From JBGPIK01 sp041484845 (GTDB taxonomy: Bacteria; Desulfobacterota; Binatia; UBA9968), in contig JBGPIK010000085.1 of assembly GCA_041484845.1 (NCBI GenBank), positions 1 to 19,610 of the forward strand: 19,610 bases of DNA, given 5' to 3'. Position numbers and translations under genes: made by a program. The notes beneath the pieces were generated by a model, which had not been told where the DNA came from, did no database searches, and saw only the letters and a list, made by a program, of their open reading frames with translations. This document shows, one piece after another, positions 1 to 8,888 of this stretch (position 1 is the stretch's first letter; each line of letters opens with the position of its first letter).

Positions 1-2853
1 ACCGACGCCTGGTCGGCAATGCTTTTCTTCAGGGAGTTATTTGCTCTCTACGAAGCGTCCGTAAGCCATGTGCCTCCTGCGCTCGTTGACCTCCCGATCC
101 AGTATTCAGATTATGCATTTTGGCTGCGCCATCTCCGGACGAGCGAAATGGAGTCTCATCTCTCCTACTGGAAAGGCCAGCTGGCCGGCATGCATTGGGT
201 TGAGATGCCGCGCGACAGGCAAAAAAATGCCGATCGATCGTTTCGTGGCTCAACCGAACGAGTACCACTTTCTCCGATTCTCTCACGGGAGCTGAGGGAG
301 TTGTGCAAACACGAGAGAACTACTCCCTTCATGACTCTGTTGGCGGCTTTCAAGGCATTAGTCTACCGATACACGGGAGAAAGCGACATTGTCATCGGTT
401 CGACCGTAGCAGGTCGGAACAAACCAGAGTTGGAACCGCTGATCGGGCTGTTTATCAACCTGATGGTTTTGAGAAGCGATCTCACGGGCGAGCCCACTTT
501 TCGAGAAGTCTTGGCACGCGTGCGTGAAGTTTGTCTGCAGGCGCATCAGCATCAAGACTATCCGTTTGAAAAATTGGTCCAAGAACTTGGCCCCGCCCGA
601 GAACCGAGCCGGAACGCGTTGTTTCAAGTCTTATTCAACGTCGTCAATCTTCCATCTACTCCCAATACCGTGACCGGTTTAACTGTAGAGCGGATGGCAC
701 GTCCCCGGGATGCGGCGAGATTTGATCTGACGCTCTACTCGCCAGAGACTGCTGAAGGTTTTGAAATCATCGCGGCTTACAACCGCGATCTTTTTTCGTC
801 GGAACGCATCAAGGAGATGCTTGAGCAATACAAATTCCTTCTGGAACAGGTTGTGGAAAATCCCGATCGCAAAATCGACCACTATTCACTTGTAACTCCT
901 AACGCTCGAAGATTCCTGCCGGATCCGGCCGTGCGTTTGGACAATAGTTGGTACGGCGGGGTGCATGAAATTTTTGCGCGGTTCGCCGAGAGTCAACCCA
1001 ATCAATGGGCGGTACAAGATCCGCGCGAAGCATGGACTTACAAAGAATTGAACGAGCGAAGCAACCAACTCGCACATTATCTGCTGGCCCATGAGATCAG
1101 CCGAGAGCACATCGTCGCGATCTACGCGCATCGCAGCGCCCCCTTAGTGTGGGCGTTGTTGGGCGTTCTTAAGGCAGGCGCCGCTTTTTGTATAATTGAT
1201 CCGAGCCATCCGGCGGCCAGAGTTAATGACTGTTTGAGCGCCACGGATCCCAAAGCGCTGATCCTAATCGGCGGCGCAGGAGAGCCGGGCCAGGAGATGG
1301 CCCAAGTTCTGAGCCGTTTTTCTGTGCGTTGTAAAATCACGTTGCCCGGAGCGGCTATTCTCGACGCGATGCAGGTGCTGGCGCAATATCCTCAGGATGC
1401 TCCCGCAGTAGAGATTTTTCCGGATGATCTGGCCTATGTGATTTTTACCTCCGGCTCAACGGGCAAACCCAAAGGCGTGATGGGCAGGCATGGCCCCTTG
1501 ACCCATTTCCTGCCGTGGGTGAAGGAAACGTTTGCACTATCGGAGAACGACCGTTTCAGTTTCCTTTCCGGGCTTGCCACAAACAAGCTGCAACGAGAGG
1601 TGTTCACAGCCCTGTGTTTGGGCGGGACGATCTGCATACCCGATCCGGACGATATCGGCGCATTGGGTAAACTCGACGCCTGGCTACGAAACGAGACGGT
1701 CACTGTCGTGCATTTAACGCCAGCTATGGCGCAATTGCTGGAGGAAACAGCAACTCGACCCATACCGTCGGTACGCCGAGCTTTCTTTGGCGGCGATCTA
1801 TTGAGGTTGCGGGATGTGGATCGTGTGCGGCGCCTCATGCCCAACGCCGAGATCGCCAATTTCTACAACTCTTCGGAAACACAAAGGGGCGGAAGCTATT
1901 TTATTTTTACCAAGCAAACGCAGAATCAGGTCAAGGAAACTCCTCCCCTTGGCCACGGGGTGAAAGACGTTCAATTGTTGGTGTTGAACCGCGGCAGACA
2001 ATTGGCCGGTGTGGGGGAGCTGGGCGAAATCTATATTCGCAGCCCGCACATGGCTAGGGGATATCTTGGGGACGACGAGCTCACGAAAGAACGCTTTATA
2101 ACCAATCCGGTTACCGGGTTAGATGGCGATCGCCTGTATCGAACAGGCGAGCTCGGTCGCTTTCTGCCGAACGGCAACGTGGAATTTGTCTCGCGCCAAG
2201 AGGATCAAGTCAGCATCCGTGGTTTTCGCATCGACCTGGGAGAGATTGAAGCCGTATTGGGTCAGCATCCAGCGGTGCGTGAGACGGTCATCGCGGCACG
2301 AGATGATAACTCCGATGAGAGTCGATTGGTGGCCTACGTGGTTTACAGACACAAACCGGCTCCCCCAACGAGTGAACTGCGCCGCTATCTCAAGCAGCGG
2401 CTGCCCGACTACATGGTTCCGGCCGCTTTTGTGAATCTGGAGGCCATTCCTCTGACCACGACCGGAAAGGTGGACTGCCGCGCGTTGCCTGCCCCCGAGC
2501 AAGCCACATCCGGCTTACCTGGAACTTTTCTGCCCCCGCGTACTCCTTTGGAAGCTCGTATCGCCGAAGTGTGGAAGGAAGTATTGGGCGTAGACCGGGT
2601 AGGCGTGTACGACAATTTTTTTGACCTGGGCGGCCACTCGCTATTGGCGGTTCAAGCGGCCTCCCTATTAGAGAAGAAAACCGGCCTCAAGATGCATCCG
2701 AAGTCATTCGTCACCCAAACTTTGGGACAGCTTGCATCCGCTTACGAAGAACGAATGCAACTTCACGGAGAGGCAGGGCCCGTGAGTTTCACACGAAGAT
2801 TCTGGCGCTCGATCAAGAACGCGCTTTTCCAGAAGCGCAACGATGCTCAATGA
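1..2853 (+). CDS. Non-ribosomal peptide synthetase, 3' part (C-A-T), 5' end outside window
   Basis: The frame is open to base 1, where it reads TDAWS, the tail of a condensation-domain HHxxxDG motif, so the gene starts outside the window. Residue numbers count from the Met at base 19. Condensation motifs: YSDYAFW, IGLFINL, HQDYPFEKL and the REPSRNALFQV block. Adenylation domain, about residues 312-820: WTYKEL, TSGSTGKPKG, YRTGE, a QVSIRGFRIDLGEIE block, LPDYMVP, and Lys817 in TTTGKVD. Carrier domain: DNFFDLGGHSLL with phosphopantetheine Ser874. The A domain has NSSETQRG at the A5 place and a LATNKLQREVF block at A4, which recalls the Lys2/aminoadipate-reductase type of adenylation domain more than ordinary NRPS domains. 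The residue aligned with the amino-group-binding Asp is Asn522. After the carrier there are only about 60 residues; no thioesterase or reductase domain follows. The stop overlaps the next ATG. Substrate and product are unknown. Confidence 0.93.
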   Translation, partial: TDAWSAMLFFRELFALYEASVSHVPPALVDLPIQYSDYAFWLRHLRTSEMESHLSYWKGQLAGMHWVEMPRDRQKNADRSFRGSTERVPLSPILSRELRELCKHERTTPFMTLLAAFKALVYRYTGESDIVIGSTVAGRNKPELEPLIGLFINLMVLRSDLTGEPTFREVLARVREVCLQAHQHQDYPFEKLVQELGPAREPSRNALFQVLFNVVNLPSTPNTVTGLTVERMARPRDAARFDLTLYSPETAEGFEIIAAYNRDLFSSERIKEMLEQYKFLLEQVVENPDRKIDHYSLVTPNARRFLPDPAVRLDNSWYGGVHEIFARFAESQPNQWAVQDPREAWTYKELNERSNQLAHYLLAHEISREHIVAIYAHRSAPLVWALLGVLKAGAAFCIIDPSHPAARVNDCLSATDPKALILIGGAGEPGQEMAQVLSRFSVRCKITLPGAAILDAMQVLAQYPQDAPAVEIFPDDLAYVIFTSGSTGKPKGVMGRHGPLTHFLPWVKETFALSENDRFSFLSGLATNKLQREVFTALCLGGTICIPDPDDIGALGKLDAWLRNETVTVVHLTPAMAQLLEETATRPIPSVRRAFFGGDLLRLRDVDRVRRLMPNAEIANFYNSSETQRGGSYFIFTKQTQNQVKETPPLGHGVKDVQLLVLNRGRQLAGVGELGEIYIRSPHMARGYLGDDELTKERFITNPVTGLDGDRLYRTGELGRFLPNGNVEFVSRQEDQVSIRGFRIDLGEIEAVLGQHPAVRETVIAARDDNSDESRLVAYVVYRHKPAPPTSELRRYLKQRLPDYMVPAAFVNLEAIPLTTTGKVDCRALPAPEQATSGLPGTFLPPRTPLEARIAEVWKEVLGVDRVGVYDNFFDLGGHSLLAVQAASLLEKKTGLKMHPKSFVTQTLGQLASAYEERMQLHGEAGPVSFTRRFWRSIKNALFQKRNDAQ

Positions 2854-3650
2854 AATCGATAGAACCCTTTTACTTCGGCGCAGGGGAAATGCAACTGTTG
2901 GGTTGTTATCATGCTCCAGAAGCTAAAACCAATCGCAACTGCGCGGTGGTTCTCTGCTATCCCATGGGGCACGAGTACATCCAGTTTCACCGTGCCTGTC
3001 GCCAGTTGGCCGCACTTCTTGCGCAGGCCGGTTTTCCCGTGTTGCGTTTTGATTTCTACGGTTGCGGTGACTCAAGCGGCGCATGCGAGGAGGGGCGGAT
3101 CCATCGATGGCTAGACGATGTAACGTCGGCTGTCAGCGAAATACAAAGGCGATGTGACGCGACAAAAATCTGCCTGGTCGGGCTTCGTCTAGGAGCGAGC
3201 CTCGCTATGATGGCCGGAGCTGAACGGGAACATACTATCGACGGAATGGTTCTCTGGGATCCGGTTGTCAGCGGAAAATCTTATCTAGAGGAATTGCAAA
3301 GCTTGCACCAGGAGATGCTCCGGCGCGCTCACCTGCGGCTTGCTTCCGATGAAACACGTCTCGAGAGGGTTGGTTTCGTGCTCACCGGCGAAATGATTCG
3401 AGAGCTGACGCACTTGGATCTTTTGTCGATTCAACGCCAGCCTGCAAGAAATATGTTGGTGGTTGAAAGTCACAAAAAAGCGAGCGAAAGACATTTGATC
3501 GAGCACCTCAAACGGCTGAACGCCAGCGTAAAGTATCTCCATCTCCCCCATACTCAATTCTGGGATTGGATGGAAGATTTCAGTCACATTTTAGTGCCAC
3601 AGGCAATCCTGAATGCCGTGATGGGTTGGCTTTTTGAAGCTTACACATGA
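2850..3650 (+). CDS. Alpha/beta-hydrolase-fold protein with Arg at the nucleophile place (exosortase-A hydrolase 2-like)
   Basis: This 266-aa protein has the N-terminal half of an alpha/beta hydrolase: a VLCYPMGHEY oxyanion region, the VLRFDFYGCGDSSG strand-turn, then a nucleophile elbow reading GLRLGAS at residues 111-117. In GxSxG numbering the nucleophile is Arg113, so ordinary serine-hydrolase chemistry is not expected. From memory, the GLRLGA elbow is shared with the exosortase A system-associated hydrolase 2 family (TIGR03101 type); this was not checked by search. No signal peptide is visible, so it is probably cytoplasmic. The ATG overlaps the NRPS stop (ATGA) and its own stop overlaps the next ATG, so the three products are likely made together. 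It may be a non-catalytic partner or may act on the carrier-bound intermediate; the role is inferred from context only. Confidence 0.85.
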   Translation: MKSIEPFYFGAGEMQLLGCYHAPEAKTNRNCAVVLCYPMGHEYIQFHRACRQLAALLAQAGFPVLRFDFYGCGDSSGACEEGRIHRWLDDVTSAVSEIQRRCDATKICLVGLRLGASLAMMAGAEREHTIDGMVLWDPVVSGKSYLEELQSLHQEMLRRAHLRLASDETRLERVGFVLTGEMIRELTHLDLLSIQRQPARNMLVVESHKKASERHLIEHLKRLNASVKYLHLPHTQFWDWMEDFSHILVPQAILNAVMGWLFEAYT

Positions 3651-4552
3651 GCGAGGATGCTTGCGTCTTTGGACAGGCACGCTCGTTAGTGGGGATTATC
3701 ACCGATCCGCCGGGGCCCCGAACGCCAGCTCAACTTCCCGCCGTTATAATTTTAGACTCCGGGATTGTACATCGCGTCGGTGTCAATCGGCTCCATGTGA
3801 AACTGGCTAGGAAGCTGGCTGCGCTGGGATTCGTCGCGATGAGATTTGATTTTTCCGGGATCGGGGACAGCTTGGCGCGAGAAGACAACCTTCCGTTCCG
3901 AAAGAGCACATTAGATGAAATGCAACAGGCAATGAATCATCTCAACCGTACCCGAGGCAGCGACCGGTTTATCCTAATCGGTATCTGCTCAGGAGCCGGG
4001 ATCGCACTGCAAACAGCCTGTATTGACGCGCGCGTGGTGGGGGTTGTTCCGATCAACTGCCGAGGATATTTGAGCGGTTCCAACAGCGGCTCAAACACCG
4101 ACATTAGAAATCGGGCTCTTTTACGTCATTATTGGCGAATCGCATTCTCTAGCTCATTTCGCTTCAGAAATTGGCTTAAAGCAATAACAGGGGAAGTGAA
4201 TTATAGGAGCCTTGTGGGTGCTATAGGCTCTCAATTTAAGACTTTATGCTCGCTTCCCAGGAACCGGAGCGCCGCTGGGGTTGAGCATCCTTTCAAATCC
4301 GACCTGCGCTCGTTGCTTGAGCGCGGAGCGCGCCTGCTGTTCATTCATGCCGAAGGGGATGAAGGCTTGGACTTTGTTCAAATGGTTGTCGGCGACGAAG
4401 TGAAAGATTGGAGTAAAGCGAAAGCGTTTGAATTGGAAGTCATTCCGGGCGCGAATCATACCTTCGCTCTACTCTGGAGTCAGGAGAAGCTTGTGCAACT
4501 CGTTTGCGATTGGGCAAGAGACAAAAACATCGCTGCGAACTTCTTGCGGTGA
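3647..4552 (+). CDS. Alpha/beta-hydrolase-fold protein with Cys nucleophile (exosortase-A hydrolase 1-like)
   Basis: This 301-aa protein is a full alpha/beta hydrolase. Its MRFDFSGIGDS turn at about 65-75 is followed by the nucleophile elbow GICSGAG at 112-118, which places Cys114 at the nucleophile position. Candidate partners are Asp238 in HAEGDEG and His271 in PGANHTFAL, giving a plausible Cys-His-Asp triad like that of dienelactone hydrolase. From memory, exosortase A-associated hydrolase 1 proteins (TIGR03100 type) also carry Cys at this place. The start is the ATG overlapping the previous stop (ATGA). It is the last gene of the coupled NRPS-hydrolase-hydrolase unit. A thioester-cleaving or acyl-transfer role on the NRPS carrier would fit, particularly as the NRPS lacks a release domain, but this is inference. 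Confidence 0.85.
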   Translation: MSEDACVFGQARSLVGIITDPPGPRTPAQLPAVIILDSGIVHRVGVNRLHVKLARKLAALGFVAMRFDFSGIGDSLAREDNLPFRKSTLDEMQQAMNHLNRTRGSDRFILIGICSGAGIALQTACIDARVVGVVPINCRGYLSGSNSGSNTDIRNRALLRHYWRIAFSSSFRFRNWLKAITGEVNYRSLVGAIGSQFKTLCSLPRNRSAAGVEHPFKSDLRSLLERGARLLFIHAEGDEGLDFVQMVVGDEVKDWSKAKAFELEVIPGANHTFALLWSQEKLVQLVCDWARDKNIAANFLR

Positions 4553-4623
4553 CCGCGGCGCCTGGCACTCGTGGCGGCAAACGCGGCCCTCACTGTTGCA
4601 CGGCTGAATCCGTTCCGGGCGAT

Positions 4624-4652
4624 TTGACCGGGTGACCGCCTTAGGATATTTT
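4624..4652 (+). promoter_or_regulatory. Candidate sigma-70-type promoter for the GT4 gene
   Basis: TTGACC at 4624-4629 and TATTTT at 4647-4652 are separated by 17 bp (5/6 and 4/6 matches to the consensus). They lie in the 143-bp gap after the hydrolase gene and about 43 bp before the GTG at 4696. No terminator with a T-run was seen in this gap, so read-through from the NRPS unit is also possible. Confidence 0.45.
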
Positions 4653-4695
4653 CACGTGCATTACTTAAGCTCCGATCTTCAGCTAACCCGTCGCC

Positions 4696-5949
4696 GTGAC
4701 CAATAGACCTCTACGCTTTTGCATGCTCACCACTTTCTACCCGCCGTATAATTTTGGCGGGGACGGCATCTTTGTCCAACGCTTATCTAATGAACTGGCT
4801 CGCCATGGTCATCACGTCGAAGTGATCCATTGCCGTGACGCTTACTTCGCCGCGGGAGGGCGAAGACCCGAGCGCGATGAGTACGACCACCCGAATGTAA
4901 CCGTCCACGGGCTGAAAAGTCGTTTTGGCTTGCTGTCGCCGCTGGCGACCCACCAAACGGGGCTGGCGCTCTTTAAAGCCCCAGAGATGCGCCGCGTGCT
5001 CAGCAAGGGTTTTGACGTCATCCACTATCACAATATTTCCCTTCTCGGCGCCAGCGCGTTGGCCTATGGGCAAGCGATTAAGCTTTACACGATGCACGAA
5101 TATTGGTTGATCTGCCCAACGCACGTATTGTTTAAATTCAATCGAACGGCTTGTATAGAGCCGCATTGCCTTTTATGCACGTTGGCCTACAAACGGCCGC
5201 CACAATGGTGGCGTTATGCCGGACTGTTGAAGGAAGCGGCAAAGCATATCGACGCGTTCATTGCGCCAAGTCACTTCAGCAACGAGAAACACAAAGAAAT
5301 GGGGTTTGATTTTCCCACCGTCCATCTACCTCTATTTGCTCCTTCGGATCGGGAGCCTTCTGATCTCATTTCAAAATCAGTAAACACGCCGCAGCCCGTC
5401 CCTCATTTCCTTTTCGTCGGCCGCCTGGAAAAACTTAAGGGCCTGCAAACGCTGATTCCAATCTTTTGCAGCTACGATAAAGCTGAATTATGGATTGCCG
5501 GATGCGGCAGTTACGAATCTGAGCTTCGCGATCTCGCGGGAAACAGCAGCCGCGTCCGGTTCCTCGGAAGGCTTTCCGAGGATGAGCTGCGGCAAGCCTA
5601 CCGGGAAGCGGTCGCGGTCATCGTGCCCTCGCTTTGTTATGAAACCTTTGGCCAAGTCGTTGTCGAGGCGTTCAGCCAGCGCACGCCGGCTCTGGTGAGA
5701 AATTCGGGGGCATTGCCTGAGCTGATTGAAGAGAGCGGCGGCGGCGTGATTTACAATAGCGATGCGGAGTTGGTTGCGGCGATGGACTCATTAGTGAGGA
5801 ATATTGCGCTCCGGGAGGAGTTGGGAGATCGCGGTTATCAAGCTTACCTACGCAAGTGGACACCCAAGGTCCACCTCGAAAGTTATTTGGCTCTGGTTCG
5901 CGAGCTTCGTGCGGCTAAGGAAGTTTCGCCCACGAATTCGGCAGATTAA
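4696..5949 (+). CDS. Glycosyltransferase family 4 (GT-B fold)
   Basis: This 417-aa protein has the layout of a GT4 retaining glycosyltransferase. The N-terminal Rossmann domain has FYPPYNFGGDGIFVQRL at about 14-30 and the DVIHYHN strand at 107-113. The C-terminal domain has FVGRLEKLKG at 240-249 and the EX7E motif at Glu316 (CYETFG) and Glu324 (VVVEAFS). A Cys cluster, C153, C158 and C161, sits in the acceptor domain. Such enzymes transfer a sugar from a nucleotide-sugar donor at the cytoplasmic face of the membrane, often in exopolysaccharide or glycolipid assembly. The first codon is GTG; an ATG nine codons downstream is the alternative, and neither has a clear Shine-Dalgarno. Its place beside the NRPS and two hydrolases suggests a shared surface-glycan or glycolipopeptide locus. 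Donor and acceptor cannot be read from the sequence. Confidence 0.92.
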   Translation: MTNRPLRFCMLTTFYPPYNFGGDGIFVQRLSNELARHGHHVEVIHCRDAYFAAGGRRPERDEYDHPNVTVHGLKSRFGLLSPLATHQTGLALFKAPEMRRVLSKGFDVIHYHNISLLGASALAYGQAIKLYTMHEYWLICPTHVLFKFNRTACIEPHCLLCTLAYKRPPQWWRYAGLLKEAAKHIDAFIAPSHFSNEKHKEMGFDFPTVHLPLFAPSDREPSDLISKSVNTPQPVPHFLFVGRLEKLKGLQTLIPIFCSYDKAELWIAGCGSYESELRDLAGNSSRVRFLGRLSEDELRQAYREAVAVIVPSLCYETFGQVVVEAFSQRTPALVRNSGALPELIEESGGGVIYNSDAELVAAMDSLVRNIALREELGDRGYQAYLRKWTPKVHLESYLALVRELRAAKEVSPTNSAD

Positions 5950-6048
5950 TCAAAATGTCTGTATACCGACGGCTATCTTGGCGCCGCGAAGGCTGCGTTA
6001 GATAGTAATGATCGTGAATCGCGGTCGATCGGCAATCGCCTGTCAAGG

Positions 6049-7281
6049 CTAGCCGCCGCGCCGGGGCTCGCGCAACAGAGTCGCCAGTGCGACAATGCCG
6101 AGGCCGAGGATGCCGGCCAGCGCTTGCCATGCGATCGCATAGGAACCGGTACGATCGACGATATAACCGAACAGCGGCGTGCCCAGGGTCGCAGCCGCCG
6201 CGTTGATCGTGATCATCATACCCAGCGCCGTTCCGGTCTTCGCTTTTCCGGCAAGCTCGCCGATAAGCGCGTACGAAACCCCCTGATATCCAACCAAGCA
6301 AATGCCGGCAAGAAAAAGAATCGCCAACAGCAGATATAAGGATGATTGCTGCGTCATGAAACTCAAGAAGGCGATCAGCGCGGCCGATAACAATCCGATC
6401 AGAATCAAAACGATCTTGCGCCGGCCGTCGAATAGCCGGTCGCTCGCGATTCCCCACCCCACGCGCCCGATCATGGCTCCTGCTTGCGTGAGGGCCAGCG
6501 CCTGACTCGCCCAATAGGGCGAGAACCCCATGGCGTCTTTCAAATAGAGTGGCACATAGGTGATCAACGACAGCTGCCCGATAAGGTAAATGGCCGTGCC
6601 GCAATTGAGAGGCACAAAAGTCCAAAATTTTAGCGGCCCCGAGCTTTCCGCTGCCGGCGCCGGTTGGGCGCGCGCTGTCGGGGGTTCGTCGGGCGGGTCG
6701 CGCCAGAACAATGAGAAAAGAAACCCGAAGAAAAAATTAATCACGCCCAAGGCGGCAAGAGCCCCACGCCACCCGGCCAGCAAAACCAGTTGAGGCGCAA
6801 GCACGGCGGTAACGACGCCCCCGGCGGGGACTCCGGTTTGCTTGATTCCCATCGCCGTGGCCCGCTCGTCACGGTGAAACCACGCCATCACCCCTTTGCT
6901 CGAGGCTGGGTTGAGAAAACTGTAGCCCAGCCCGGCAAGAAAGAAACAGGCGAACGCCCACGAGAATGAAGGCGCCCATGACGCCGCTAGGATGCAGACA
7001 CCCAGTGAGAGATGACCTTGTAATGTCGTCTTGCGCACGCCAAGACGGTCGGTGAGCCACCCCGCGCTGAACGAAAAGCCCGCCATGGCCAGGTAAAAGG
7101 CGGAAAAAAATAGCCCGACCTGTGCGCGCGAGAGCCCCAGTTCATCCTTATAAAAAGGCGCGAGCGTGTTGATCGCGTACTGGGCCGTCCCCCCGACAAT
7201 ATGAGACACGCTGATCAGCGCCAGCATCTTCCATCGGAAGTTGTCGCGAGTCACTGCGGCGGCGGACATGGCGGAGCGCAT
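6049..7281 (-). CDS. MFS transporter
   Basis: This 410-aa, very hydrophobic protein has about 12 membrane segments in two halves. The loop between segments 2 and 3 reads GWLTDRLGVRKT and its counterpart in the second half reads SDRLFDGRRK, both matching MFS motif A. A hydrophilic central loop (DPPDEPPTARAQPAPAAESS) separates the halves. It is an inner-membrane secondary carrier, probably an organic-anion or amino-acid-type symporter judging from its operon partners. The ATG at 7281 lies 3 bp after the stop of the ThDP gene; a second ATG at 7269 is possible, and neither has a strong Shine-Dalgarno, which suggests translational coupling. It is the last gene of the nadX operon and converges on the GT4 gene; the 99 bp between them shows no clear terminator. 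Confidence 0.9.
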   Translation of the reverse strand: MRSAMSAAAVTRDNFRWKMLALISVSHIVGGTAQYAINTLAPFYKDELGLSRAQVGLFFSAFYLAMAGFSFSAGWLTDRLGVRKTTLQGHLSLGVCILAASWAPSFSWAFACFFLAGLGYSFLNPASSKGVMAWFHRDERATAMGIKQTGVPAGGVVTAVLAPQLVLLAGWRGALAALGVINFFFGFLFSLFWRDPPDEPPTARAQPAPAAESSGPLKFWTFVPLNCGTAIYLIGQLSLITYVPLYLKDAMGFSPYWASQALALTQAGAMIGRVGWGIASDRLFDGRRKIVLILIGLLSAALIAFLSFMTQQSSLYLLLAILFLAGICLVGYQGVSYALIGELAGKAKTGTALGMMITINAAAATLGTPLFGYIVDRTGSYAIAWQALAGILGLGIVALATLLREPRRGG

Positions 7282-7284
7282 CGC

Positions 7285-8880
7285 TCAATCGAACACGGTG
7301 GCGCAATAGGATTCGGCATCAATGAACGCTTCGACGACGCTGGGGCCGTCGAGAGCGAGCGCCCAATCCAGGGCGGCGCGCACGTCCTCCGCGCTCTTCG
7401 CCGCACGGCAAGGCACGCCGAAATAGTGCGCAGGTGGATCCGGAGGATCGCCCAGATAAACGCCGGAAAGCGGATACTGCTTGCGTTGCTGTTTAAGTTT
7501 CATGAGCCCGAGCCAGCCGTCATTGAGCACAATCACCGGCACCGCCAGTTTAAGACGGCGCGCCAGCGCGAGCTCGCCGGCGGTCATTTGAAAACCGCCG
7601 TCGCCGACGATCGAGACGACGGGTCGCTCGGGATAAACGAGTTTCGCCGCATAGGCCGCCGGCATACCATAGCCCATGGACGACCAGCCATTCGTCGCCA
7701 AAGCCGTTCTCGCTTCATCGGTGCGCCACTGCGTAGCGATCTGATGCGTGTGTGCGCCTACGTCATAAGACAATATCCCGTTGCGCGGCAACTTTTGTCG
7801 GAGCACGTCGAAAACTTGCTGCGCCGCCAAACCGGCGATGCTTGGACGGAGGGCTTGCTCCAACCTGTCTCGATGGGATTCGAATTCGTGCGTTGACCAG
7901 TCGTGGGTCGACGGCGGAAGCTCGCTCAAGGCGGCAATCGCCCGATCGAGATCGCAGGGATGGTTCCAAAGCAACCGCAATCGCCCCCCGCCTTCCGCAG
8001 CCTCCGTGCTGATATGGATCACGGGAGTTTCTTCAACCCAGTCCTCGTAGTTGATCTCAATGGGATCATAGCCCACAGCGATGATGAGGTCAGCCTTATC
8101 GGTAAAGGCTTTCACATCCGTGCGCCGCGCCCGCCCGACAACGCCGGTCCAATTGGGATGGCTCTCCGGAAGAAATCCTTTAGCGTGCAGCGTGGTCACA
8201 AAAGGTAGGTTCTGCAGCTCAATGAAGCGGAGCAACTGATGCGCGTCCTTAGCGCGGGTGAAGCCGAGACCCGTAACAACCAACGGTCGATGCGCATTTT
8301 GCAGCGCCGCTGCCATTGCGGTGGAGAGATGAAAGGACAAATCCGTAAGCGGCGCTGGATCGCGTGGACGCCCGTCAAACATAACCGCGTCGCGCATAGA
8401 GATGTCCTCCGGCAAATCGAGGTGGACTGGACCCGGCGGCTCATTGATCGCGAGGCTAAGCGCTGTCGCCAGAATCCTGCCCACATCTCCATCGCGGCAA
8501 GAGAACGTGGCTTTGGTCAGTGGCCTAAATAATGCCTGATGGTCGATGCGCATTTGCACGCGCCGTTCGAGCCAACCTGACGCGACGTTACAGGTAATAG
8601 CAATGAGCGGACAGCGATCGAGCCAACCACAGCCGACTCCGGTTGCGAGGTTTGTGGCTCCGGGTCCCACCGTGGCAACGCAAACTCCCGGCACGCCGGT
8701 CAAAGTGCCGACCGTCGCAGCCATAAATCCAGCCGAAGTTTCGCTGGCAGTGAGAATGAAGCGGATCGAAGTTTGACGCAACGATTCAATCAGCGGTAAA
8801 ACCGGGCCGCTGGGAATGCCGAACACCCAGCGCACGCCGGCTCTCTCCAGCATACGGGCCAGCAAATCGCTGTTGTTCAT
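7285..8880 (-). CDS. ThDP-dependent enzyme, acetolactate synthase / 2-oxoacid decarboxylase superfamily
   Basis: This 531-aa protein has the three-domain form of large thiamine-diphosphate enzymes. The N-terminal pyrimidine-binding domain has VFGIPSGP at 19-26 and Glu47 in TASETSAG, the conserved Glu that activates ThDP, then the TVGPGATNLATG block. A middle domain spans about 190-320. The C-terminal diphosphate-binding domain has VGDGGFQMTAGEL at 425-437 and LNDGW at 452-456, the GDG...N metal/diphosphate motif. The length fits benzoylformate-decarboxylase-like, AruI-like and biosynthetic acetolactate-synthase-like proteins. No regulatory subunit gene is adjacent, which argues against a normal IlvB. 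It lies between nadX (8-bp gap) and the MFS gene, so decarboxylation of the 2-oxo acid made by the dehydrogenase is plausible. The substrate is not known. Confidence 0.88.
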   Translation of the reverse strand: MNNSDLLARMLERAGVRWVFGIPSGPVLPLIESLRQTSIRFILTASETSAGFMAATVGTLTGVPGVCVATVGPGATNLATGVGCGWLDRCPLIAITCNVASGWLERRVQMRIDHQALFRPLTKATFSCRDGDVGRILATALSLAINEPPGPVHLDLPEDISMRDAVMFDGRPRDPAPLTDLSFHLSTAMAAALQNAHRPLVVTGLGFTRAKDAHQLLRFIELQNLPFVTTLHAKGFLPESHPNWTGVVGRARRTDVKAFTDKADLIIAVGYDPIEINYEDWVEETPVIHISTEAAEGGGRLRLLWNHPCDLDRAIAALSELPPSTHDWSTHEFESHRDRLEQALRPSIAGLAAQQVFDVLRQKLPRNGILSYDVGAHTHQIATQWRTDEARTALATNGWSSMGYGMPAAYAAKLVYPERPVVSIVGDGGFQMTAGELALARRLKLAVPVIVLNDGWLGLMKLKQQRKQYPLSGVYLGDPPDPPAHYFGVPCRAAKSAEDVRAALDWALALDGPSVVEAFIDAESYCATVFD

Positions 8881-8888
8881 GGGCGGCT

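Noticed and set aside
5950..6048. Terminator between the converging GT4 and MFS genes.
   Set aside because: GC-rich partial repeats (gaatcgcggtcgatcggcaa) are present but no stable stem with a T-run could be drawn on either strand.
5915..6625. A 236-codon open frame on the minus strand over the MFS gene.
   Set aside because: It is the other-frame shadow of a clear MFS transporter, with Arg/His-rich composition and no recognisable motif.
7201..7896. A 231-codon open frame on the plus strand opposite the ThDP gene.
   Set aside because: It runs antisense across the 3' half of the ThDP gene and the MFS start, has no family features and is explained by the GC-rich antisense strand.
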